From Toxorhynchites rutilus septentrionalis (lineage: Eukaryota; Arthropoda; Insecta; Diptera; Culicidae): a DNA stretch of 64,000 bases. A model generated the notes under the pieces. It was not told the DNA's origin and ran no database searches. It worked only from the letters and a program-made list of their open reading frames with translations. The translations under genes and the position numbers were made by a program. Below, in pieces: positions 55,125 to 64,000 of the stretch (position 1 is its first letter; every line of letters starts with the position of its first letter). The DNA is taken from NCBI RefSeq assembly GCF_029784135.1, contig NC_073746.1, positions 142,542,556-142,606,555 on the forward strand. Direction: 5' to 3'.

Positions 55125-55510
55125 ACAAAACGGTACCCGTTCATAAATATTTAAATTTCTCCCGTGTTTCATTAGTTCTCATCATCGTTAACAGTTTACT
55201 GTGATTGCTTGGCAAGTGTTCCGCAGTTGACCATAAAATATAAATAAGTGTAATGTGATTTTCTTCCAAAAAATTACAAAATAAAGTGTCCGAAATTTGA
55301 ATTTAATCTGTCCGAAATTTGATTTAGTGTCCGAAGTTTGATTCTTACTCGCTTCATTCGAAAAGCATTTTATTCGATGATTTTTTTTATGTTTTTAATC
55401 AAATAGGTACCAAAGTAGAAAGCTTAAAAGCATGTTGAACTAATTTATTAAAAATATCAACCAAATAATACCTGTGCATAATGTTTAGATCTGTTTTCTG
55501 CATCATATAT
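55125..55510 (-). mobile_element. Partial MITE-1 copy next to the tandem array
   Basis: On the minus strand it matches about 1970-2345 of MITE-1, including GTGCATAATG-type ends and AAGCATTTTATTCGATG. Similarity stops before the terminal repeat at about 55505. Confidence 0.75.
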
Positions 55511-55514
55511 TCCG

Positions 55515-57393
55515 GTATTCCAATTTCTTGGAATACTGTGCATCAGTTCTCGGACACTTTGTTGGTCAACCTGAGCGGTTTTTTTCATTTCACCATCCAT
55601 CCATCTTTGCAGTACCTCTAGAAATCTTATTCATCGGGCCATATAATTGAATAACATCACGAATTCATCTTCTTTATTGTGGTCGTGAAGACCGATCAAC
55701 ATATTTATGCAACAAAAGAATCAATATTGATTAACATGATCGAAACTTCAATGTACTCAAAATTCCAATCGTACCAACCGCTGGAATTAACGGCAACTGA
55801 TGCAATGCAGCTACTGTTGTAATTATATCAATTTGTCTCACCAAGAATTCATGAACTCGGTCAGTATTTATCGAAAGAAGTCCCCCGTTGATGGTGCACC
55901 ACCGTTGCACGAGTGACACTTTATATAAGTCTGGAAACGCCGAAGAATGCCAACAGCCAACTGCCCAGGTCAAATGATCAATCGACATTTTATTGGCACT
56001 CGCTCGCTTGTTGGTCCGATCGGATTCCAATTGAATAACAGGCCAACAACAGTGGTACAAATCGATTCAGATTTAACTTTTTGTTGTTTGCTTGACACCT
56101 AACCTGGGCCTGCAGAAGAGGATCAATGACTCGCACCACGAGAAAGGGTAGATTTATTTGACCCACATTGGGACCGAATTGTGATCTAATTGATCAGCGT
56201 CCCCTTCTACATGTCGACGATCAGTCCGATCCGATCGCAGGGGGATATCAGCCGGTTGCGATTGATAGTAAATAAAGCGCTGCGTATCAATAACAGTGGC
56301 GGAGGAAGTTATGCATGATGTGGGTAGCCGCAGTTACTGGCCCCGAGTGATTGAATGTTGGAAACAAATTAAGGCGGCTCGTTTCTGTCGCTGAGAAATT
56401 AAGAGAATGATTCAATTGAATGTTTCCAATATTTTTATATGGTGCTATTGTCCCGTTGGGCAACGTGTTTGTTACTCATAGATTTTTATTGCCTTCTCTC
56501 TCACGCCATAATTTAATTTTATTACAATTTTGACGACCGTGAACACCTACTCCTACTGTTCAAATTGAATAAATATGGCAAATAATATGTTTGGAAATTT
56601 CTTTGGAGGGTGATTCATCGAATGAGAGTGTTTATAGAGGTAACGAACTCTAAGCTGGCGACACTTTTTATTATTACGCCTGTCGCTTGTTTTTAGTGTA
56701 ATTTATTTCATTCCAATTTAAAATTCTATGCCTCCATTTTGCAAAAATTTTAACAACTGTTTTTAACCGGACCAATTCATAAAATAATTACTTTATTTTC
56801 AAGGACCCTCACTGTACTATTACACTTTATCGGAAAAAAAACTGCTGTAAAGCACATGGAATTCTTGTTGAGATATGCGTCGATCGTACTCTATCGGAAA
56901 CTATATGCAGAAGGTTTCACACCAAAAAAAAAATGTTGAGCACATTTTCTGACATCCTCATTCATTACATTAAATGAGCTCAAAAGTAACAAAAAATGTG
57001 CTATCCACCCATACTGAAACAGCATTTACTCAAGCGAGAGACGAGTTTGTGTATAATATTGAGTTGAGGAAAAAGTTTTCTCGGTAGTTGGCTGTAGTGA
57101 TCACAATCTCGCGTAATATCGATCAAACAAATTCTAATTTATGTTCGTTGTCAATGCGATATTTCACATCAAAAAAATTCTCCTGCTATTGTTGTTTAAT
57201 CCATTCAGTTGTAAGTTACAGGGTGTTAAAAATGTAAGTCAACTAATAGAAAGTTGCGAAAATGCAAGCCGGGTCGCTGAAATGTGAATGATTTTTATAG
57301 TTTATTTTTATAACAGCTAATTACGTGCAATTTAATTTTGATACTTGTTTTTTTTTATTTCATTATTTAAAAAAATATATTATTTTCATACTA
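55515..57393. other. Long unassigned stretch
   Basis: A GC-richer patch at 55880-56400 looks like unique DNA. The minus-strand frame at 55731-56060 (109 residues) has no domain I recognise and no splice context. No transposon ends are seen. Confidence 0.5.
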
Positions 57394-57719
57394 CTGGTCG
57401 GACTCGATTATCCGGAATTTTAGACTCGATTGTCCGGAGTATTTTATTTTTGATTTTCGGAAATTTTGAATAATTTGTATAATAATTCTATATTGAACAG
57501 CTAATATGGGTATCAAACGAAAGAGCTTGAGTAGTAGAACACAGTTATTTATGAAAAATGCCAATTCAAGATGGCGGCCACTACAAAATGGCGGACTTCA
57601 TATTTTCTCAGAACCCCCAATTAATATGGGTATCAAATGAAAGGGCTTGGCTAGTAGAAGTTATTTATGAAAAATGCAAATGCAAAATGGCCGCCACCGC
57701 GAGATGGCGCCATATATTA

Positions 57720-58518
57720 GGCTGTCAAAAAAGTCCTGCGGTATTTCCGCGAGGTGTCGTTGTAAGCGCGTAGTTCTAGTTGTATTCATTGTATCGAGTC
57801 ATACTATAGCTTGTTGGAAAGTAATTTTTGCGCGTGTTTTGTTTGGTTAAGTCGTTCGTGAGTTATAGTGTCGCAAATATGGAGCAAAATAAAGAGAAAA
57901 TCCGACATATTTTACAGTACTACTATGACAAAGGCAAAAATGCATCTCAAGCTGCCAATAAAATTTGTGCAGTTTATGGACCCGATACAGTTTCCATTTC
58001 CACCGCACAACGATGGTTTCAACGTTTTCGTTCTGGTGTAGAGGTCGTCGTCGCCACGCTCCGGAAGGCCTGTCGTCGAAAATTGCGACAAAATCGCTGA
58101 ATTAGCCGAGAAAGACCGGCATAGTAGCAGTCGTAGCATCGGTCAAGAGCTGGGGATAAGTCATCAAACCGTTATTAACCATTTGAAGAAGCTTGGATTC
58201 ACAAAGAAGCTCGATGTACGGGTGCCACACACGTTGACGCAAAAAAACATCTTTGACCGTATCGACGCATGTGAATCGCTGCTGAATCGCAACAAAATCG
58301 ACCCGTTTCTGAAGCGGATGGTGACTGGCGATGAAAAGTGGGTCACTTACGACAACGTGAAGCGCAAACGGTCGTGGTCGAAGCCCGCTGAAGCGGCTCA
58401 AACGGTGGCCAAGCCCTTATTAACGGCCAGTAAGGTTCTGCTGTGTGTTTGGTGGGATTGTCAAGGAATAATCTATTATGAGCTGCTTCCCTATGGCCAA
58501 ACGCTCAATTTGACAGCC
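57720..58518 (+). mobile_element. Internally deleted mariner (799 bp)
   Basis: The left TIR starts GGCTGTCAAAAAAGTCCTGC. The right terminus retains only TTTGACAGCC. TA flanks both ends, and the target ATATATTTTT is intact in other array units. Comparison with 7300-7798 shows that everything from just after CAAACGCTCAATT to the last ~10 bp of the right TIR is deleted, with a T-run at the junction. Confidence 0.85.
57879..58518 (+). pseudogene. Mariner transposase pseudogene, N-terminal half
   Basis: Same family as 6699. It keeps the helix-turn-helix, and after a small deletion near 58048 (a frameshift just before the RSGRP linker) the frame resumes through VRVPHTLTQKN, the first catalytic motif TGDEKW and VKRKRSWSK, with tryptophan where the 6699 copy has a stop. 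It ends at QTLN, so the second and third catalytic motifs are deleted. Confidence 0.85.
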
Positions 58519-59044
58519 TAATATATTTTTTTCACAACCCCATCAATAAGGGTATCAAATGAAAGGCCTTGACTAGTAGAACACAGTTATTCATGAAAAA
58601 TGTCCAAAAATGTATCAAAAGATATATAGAAAATTGATTAATAGAAGTTTAATAGAAAATAGACCCCGTTCCTGTTGAATGATTGATCTGAAATTTACAT
58701 ACATTTAATTCTACTGTCATTATAAAACTGCGTATTCCACAATCATGAAAAACTCAATTTGGCCGCCGCAAAAAAATGGCTGAACGGCTTGATTTGGAGA
58801 ATACACTACATTATGAACAACATCAATTCGAAAAGGTCGCCGCCACAAAATGGTCGACTATGTATTTTTTGCAATCCCCTCAACATTGGTATCAAATGAA
58901 ATGATTTGACTAATAGAATACAGTACATGTCGGACTATATAAATACAGATAAATACAGATAAATATAAATACAGACTCGATTATATGTGATTCGACTATA
59001 TACAATTTTGGACTCGATTACATTCAGTTTTGAAAAAAAATATT

Positions 59045-59640
59045 TTTTATATTTCTAATATGACTTATTTCATGAAGAAATGTAACCTTTCAACGTTAGG
59101 GTGAAGTTTAATTGGCTATTACATGTACAGTGCGGTAAAAATCGTGATTTTTGAAGATTTTGCTTGAATTTTCACCAGGAATTGTTTATATCGATATTGC
59201 AGCCAAATTAAGAAAGATAGAAGTTGTGCGTCAAAGAACAAATTGTGGAGCGGTTAAAGAACTTCATTTTAAATGATAGAAACTATCTAGTTTGACATAA
59301 ATTTTTAGGATAAAATTAATAATAACACATTAAAAATTATTAACTTTCAAGTGTTTCACTTCCAAAATGTTATTTAAATTCACTAATTTAGTTGTTCCAC
59401 TACTATAACCTGTACTAAATTTTCTCATCTTTCAAATGAAAGCAACAGAATCGTCTTCCGTAACGTACTTTTTAATGTAGAGCCAGTTTGAGGCAACAGA
59501 GTCCGAAACAAAAAAAAAAAACTCTGTAACTCTGTCCTTGTTTAAATTCGAACATATGCGTAGGAGGATTTTTTGTCATCAAATATGATCGTCTATCACC
59601 TCCTGAGAGAATCTGGATAAATTTATTTTTTTCATGTGAG
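59045..59640 (+). repeat. pogo-like internal block, copy 1
   Basis: Collinear with 62460-62830 and 63370-63750 (TTCACCAG-AA-TGTTT, GGAGCGGTTA, ATCTTTCAAATG blocks). Non-coding. Confidence 0.7.
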
Positions 59641-59828
59641 AAAGATGTTTTCTGACTTTAAGGGGATGAATCAAAAATCAAATTCCTCTTTTATTTTCAA
59701 AAAACGAAAAATACATGCAAAAAAAAACAAATAAAGAAAAAAATTGTTTTGACTCGATTATCCGGAAGATTCGATTATCCGGAGTGAAAAAAAAAATCAA
59801 TACTCCGGATAATCGAGTCCGACCTGTA

Positions 59829-60275
59829 TATACTAAATTCAGATCGCTACTGTCAACAACTGGATCGTTTGAAGCTATTGATTGACCAGAAACATCCAGA
59901 ATTGGCCAACAGAAGAAGTGTTGTGTTCCATTAGGCCACACATGTTTATAGTAGCTCGCTAGAAACTCCGGAAGCTTGATTGGGATGTTATGATGCATCC
60001 ACCATATAGTCCGGATCTGGCACCGAGCGATTACCATCTTTTTCTCGCATTGCAATACTTCCTGAGTGATAAGAAAGTTGGGACCAAGAGAAAGTTGTAT
60101 TAATCGACTACTAGAGTTTTTCGCCAAAACGGATAAAGACTTCTATGAGAACTTCTATTGGAACGGCAACAAATTTTACAACTAAACGGTGCATATTTTA
60201 CCCAAATCGGACAATTCGTAGGATATGAATGAAGCTTTGAATTTAATGTATTAATGTATTTCTTTCTCCCCAACC
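59829..60275 (+). pseudogene. 3' half of a mariner of a different family
   Basis: Frames encode YCQQLDRLKLLIDQKHPEL, a damaged second catalytic region (FH followed by a stop), then HPPYSPDLAPSDYHLFLAL, the third catalytic motif. The right end reads, on the minus strand, GGTTGGGGAGAAAGAAA, then TA. The 5' half is missing, cut at the pogo-like element ending at 59826. Its terminal sequence matches the left end of the mosaic mariner at 6569. Confidence 0.8.
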
Positions 60276-62459
60276 TAATATATACGCCATAGCAATATAA
60301 GAGCATTATGAGAGCAAAATAAGTGAAACATTTTGTAAATAAGCACACATTAACCCTTTCGCGACGGGTGCCTTGTATATACGACAGTTACTTGATTCAT
60401 CACAGCGGCTGATGCCGTCTTTACACGGCAGCCACTTTTTGGTCCTAGGGGCTGACGTCAGCTTATACACGACTGTATACACGACGAAGAAACAGTTGTA
60501 TTGTTCAATATGGTGTAATTATTGATTTAACAGCACCTGTGGTTATGTTATGTGATTATAATCGTTGAAGATCAGGAAAAAAAATCATTTTCCAACATGT
60601 AATTCCCAATGCTGCAAAAAAGATAGGAAGATGAAAGGAGATAGTGATATCCGGTAGTCGATCGATTAATTTAATAATGACTGCGAAAATGATTATTCGA
60701 ACGATTGATATAGAACTAATAGTTGAAGCGAAAAAAAAATTTTTTTCGCTCAATCTAGAATAAAAACCCGTATAACCATTGCAGTTTTTTCATCATTTTT
60801 ATGTCACATTGATGATATAAAAATATTGCCGCAAATTGCCAAACTGGCCGAATTTATGGAGACCAGTAAGATTTCGCCGATGAGAGCAATGGTTGGCCAT
60901 GACGGTGAAACTAAAATTTTAAAGCAAAAATAAGAACACTAAGCGCATAACAATTGGTAGTTGCCAATCATCATTTAGGAATAAAAAAACTAAAATTTTA
61001 AATAATAAACACAGCACTACGTGAAGCTTCCGTTCGTGCACAAGGTACATAACATTTTTTGTACGAACATTGTTTGTATGTAGAAGTTTGAGAAGTGTTC
61101 CACATTTTCAAAACCCTCTTATGCTGTGGAGCTTTCTTTCTTTCTTTGTTTTATAGAGCTTGAGAATGAGATTGGGTAGACTGTACACTTCGTAGTTGGT
61201 CTCCGTGAATGCCCTGAACCAGTGAAATTGCACAAAGAATACACTCACCATTCAACTTGGAACTTATAATGCATTGTTATTGTGCAAGTTTCGGTCACCC
61301 GAACTTTACTCGATAATGACGAGGGCCATGTTCATACAACCACCAGGGAAAGGGAAGGAATGTTAGTATGATATTCGCAGCTAGAAGAGTCACCTCTATA
61401 GCTCCGAATATTATGGAAGAAATATTTGTTAATGCGAAGGGGTTGAAATCATTGATGTGACTCTTTAAAATATACGATATCCTTTAGTAAAGTCAATTAA
61501 TCTATATTTATATAAAAATATTTCAGTGCGCGGTGTTTAAGGATGCAAGAGTTAACCATATTGGCTACTGAGAAAATTTTTCTACAATGAAATCGACAAA
61601 ATATTTCGTTTCTAATCACGCGTAGTTATCTTTCATTTTAACGCAACAAAGAAGGAGGATATAGGTAACGTAGGATGGCAACCGAGAGAACTTCTCTACG
61701 ATAAATCGGGTACTAACCCAAGCACTTTCAGCCCATAATCCGACAACCAAGCCTATCACAGGATAACCCGGGAAGGAAACCGGCAAAACTTTTCTAAAAC
61801 TAATCAGACCGATATTCTAATTCGCAACTCTATGCGCGCAATACATCTGAAATCGAGAATCTATCCTGTGGGAATCCGAGTGTGAAATCTGGTGTCCAGA
61901 TTAGACATTTTATTCTGAATTCTGAATTCCTGGAATTCCAGAATCGAGCACACGAATTTATTCAAATTTCAAATTAATTTCAATTGGCAAATTGGGTCAA
62001 TCAAAACATGGGATTTAGCACAGCAAGAAACCAAGCATCAAAAGCACCTTTCATTATATAATCCCTTATCCTTGTTTCTATAGAATGCAAATGCACCGAA
62101 AACAACTGAAAGAGCACAGATTGCATGCGTCAATCGAACAATCAGAACGCGGGATTTTCGTTCAGATAAAAAATGTCGACATTTTTCAATTGTCTGATAT
62201 TTTTTTATAAAATATATAAATTTCATTACTATATAAATTGTTAGTGAGCGGCCAAATCGATTAGCGCTCCAAATTGGACTATTCTCGCAATGCATTCGGT
62301 TTTCGGTTTTAAAATTTGCACCCACGAAATTTTCCCGAAAAACGCAATTATACGTCCAAAAAATTCTCGAATTATGTTAAACAAGGGCAATCAAGAAATG
62401 TTTTTGCGCCGCACAATACTTCATTTAAAAAAACACGTATAAACACATTGAAATAAAAT
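60276..62459. other. Long unassigned stretch
   Basis: TTAA followed by CCCTTTCGCGACGGG at 60350-60368 resembles a piggyBac-type end, but no partner end was found. Frames at 60556-60753 and 62038-62325 have no domain. No RNA gene is supported. Confidence 0.45.
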
Positions 62460-62830
62460 TAGAGACTCGATTGTATACAGTTTAAAAAATATTTTTTTTG
62501 ATATTTCAAATATGACTTATTTGAAAAATATTTCAATGTTAAAGTGAAAAAAATATTACAAATACAGTGGAGTAAAGATTGTGATTTTAGAAGATTCTAA
62601 TTGAAGGTTCACCAGAAACTGTTTAAAATGATATTTCAGCGAAATTAAAAAAGATAGGAGTAGGGTGTGGAAGAACACATTATGGAGCGGTTAGAGAGCT
62701 TTAATTTGGTTGATAGAAGCAATCAAGTTTATAATGTATTATGGGGAACAACAAAAAAGTCAGAGACAGAGCCAGAGACTGTCATTGTTGAATTTTGATC
62801 ATATGCGTAGAAATTTTTTTTTTTTCGTGA
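62460..62830 (+). repeat. pogo-like internal block, copy 2
   Basis: Starts GACTCGATTGTATACAGTTT and follows 59000-59560 of the second pogo-like element, with deletions. No ends are present. Confidence 0.65.
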
Positions 62831-63369
62831 AGTATAAGGTATAAGTTATCACGCCATTCTTTTCAACTATCTAGCGCGATGATCAGACGAAAATAAAATC
62901 GTGGGGCTCGATGAATTTCATATACATATACTCAACCCCATGATACTCAGCCACTAGTCCGAGTTATGGTTGGCAGAACAAACATCTCATTTTGTCTGGA
63001 AGCTATATCTATGTGCGAGTAAACTAGAAACGGTTCGTTACTATATTACAAAAAATCTAAAACTGTTAGAGAATGCCCTGTGTTATTTGAAGCGCATGGG
63101 ATGGCATGTTTCACATTTGCCCTTTTTCTGGAATCAATGGAATCAATAATTCAAAACCGCTTATAAATAAGTGATTAATTGTTCCCTCAACTGCTGAGAA
63201 CTTGGAATCATCATTTTTCTTGCATAATTCTCGGATATGATATATAGATGCACGTTATATAATCAATTAACATGTTCAGCAGGATATATGCATATATGAT
63301 ATTCTATGCATTCTACCCAGGCTTGTTACATGCTGTAACGTGAAATTTTGAGAATATTTTGATCCTAGT
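62831..63369. other. Unassigned stretch
   Basis: AT-rich DNA between two pogo-internal blocks; nothing else is supported. Confidence 0.45.
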
Positions 63370-63750
63370 GTGCTAGTGTGATCGTGATTTGGTAGATTCT
63401 AGTTGAAGATTCACCAGAAATTGTATAAAATAATATTGCAACCAAATGAAAAACGATAGGAGTTGGGTGTCAAAGAACGAATTGCAGTGTGGTTAGAGAT
63501 TTTTAATTCGGTTGATAGCAACACTCAAGTTCATTATGTATTTTATGGATAAAATTAGGAATAACATCATAAAAACCACTAACTTTTTTTTTACATTTAA
63601 AATGTTACTCAAAACCACTAATTTGGAAGTTTCACAACCGTATCCTGTATAAAATTTTGTCATCTTTCAAATGGAAGCAACATAATTGTGCTACATATCG
63701 TAATTTTTAAATTTGAGCCAATATGAGGCATACAGGGAAAAAATCAATGT
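63370..63750 (+). repeat. pogo-like internal block, copy 3
   Basis: Matches 59140-59490 (AGATTCACCAGAAATTGT, ATCTTTCAAATGGAAGC, GAGCCAATATGAGGCA blocks). No ends are present. Confidence 0.65.
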
Positions 63751-63814
63751 ATTCGGTTGAATTGCGGAAGCGATTCAATTCATTCTTTTTTAGTTTTGTT
63801 AGTCAACAAAATAC

Positions 63815-64000
63815 GCCCGAGGAAATAGTTTTCCTCGGAAATTCCGAAAATGCCTATTGATCTACTGCTCACCCGCATTCTCACATCCGATCGATTCAGA
63901 ATTGCCCGAACGGATCGCAATCTTGCATTCTGAAACCCACTGAACTCAAGTCCAATCGAGTTGGGCAAATGTGGCAACTTTGCCACGCAACCTCGACATA
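63815..64000 (+). repeat. Dispersed repeat, relative of 35037-35215, cut by the window edge
   Basis: Shares CCTCGGAAATTCC, CATTCTG-AA-CC, TCAAGTCCAATCGAGTTG and the TGCCACGCAA block with 35037-35215. Continues beyond the window. Confidence 0.7.

Larger units (their letters stand above)
57394..59826. mobile_element. pogo/Tigger-like element, second copy, carrying a mariner
   Basis: Ends start CTGGTCGGACTCGATTATCC and, on the other strand, CAGGTCGGACTCGATTATCC, flanked by TA. It shares the left and right parts of the element at 19145, but the ~118-bp array has only about three units, one of them split by a mariner at 57720-58518. A block at 59045-59640 is absent from the 19145 copy and recurs at 62460-62830 and 63370-63750, so this is a longer member. 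No pogo transposase is seen. Confidence 0.8.

Noticed and set aside
55731..56060. 109-residue minus-strand frame
   Set aside because: No recognisable domain and no splice or promoter context; kept only as a note within the unassigned stretch.
1..64000. Endogenous viral elements, LTR retrotransposons or toxin genes
   Set aside because: No capsid, glycoprotein, viral polymerase, protease-integrase or toxin-like domain was recognised in any frame, and no pair of long terminal direct repeats was seen.

Overview
The window looks like nuclear DNA of a mosquito, most likely a culicine of the Aedes type. It is AT-rich, has no clear multi-exon host gene, and is built almost entirely of transposable elements. 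The mixture is one known from Aedes: two DD37E Tc1/mariner-type (ITmD37E) families, one DD37D element, DD34D mariners, pogo-like, hAT-like and TA-flanked MITEs, Helitron-like elements, tRNA-derived SINEs, and RNase H-bearing LINEs. The species call is an inference from this mixture. No virus-derived gene, toxin gene, rRNA, functional tRNA or CRISPR array was recognised.

Layout. 1-3 kb holds old repeats, including a dispersed family at 931-1940 that carries a LINE-like tail insertion with a 12-bp target duplication, and two MITEs. 3.2-5 kb has a promoter-like patch, a decayed DD37E transposase and the 3' end of a LINE. 6.5-10.3 kb has a mariner with mismatched ends, then a DD37E element that was itself hit by a 1.1-kb repeat. 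10.7-14.2 kb is Helitron-like DNA with a nested TIR element and two SINEs. 16.2-18.2 kb has a second DD37E family and an hAT-type MITE. 19.1-21.0 kb is a pogo-like element filled with a ~118-bp tandem array. 22.5-25.8 kb is a nested element (outer TIR element, inner TIR element, Helitron-like element). 26 kb has a LINE tail next to a mariner fragment. 29.8-31.3 kb is a long inverted-repeat (foldback) element.

31.4-33.4 kb is a second copy of the 0.9-kb family, split cleanly by a DD37E element. 37.6-42.7 kb is a minus-strand LINE broken by an hAT-like element, a SINE and another repeat. 45-46.3 kb is a complete but dead DD37D element. 50.5-51.2 kb carries the only candidate for a non-transposon protein, a DUF4806-like reading frame with one frameshift. 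54-55.1 kb is a tandem array of MITE-like units. 57.4-59.8 kb is a second pogo-like element containing a deleted mariner, followed by the 3' half of another mariner and further pogo-internal repeats up to the window end.

How the parts relate. Nothing here forms an operon or pathway. The biology is the order of insertion, readable from target duplications and from filled and empty copies of the same repeat. Every transposase frame seen is damaged by stops, frameshifts or missing ends, so I see no autonomous element. I found no convincing new functional system. The most interesting leads are a dispersed family with a TATA-plus-initiator promoter, the tandem MITE array with hairpins at its junctions, the mariner with mismatched ends, and the DUF4806-like locus.
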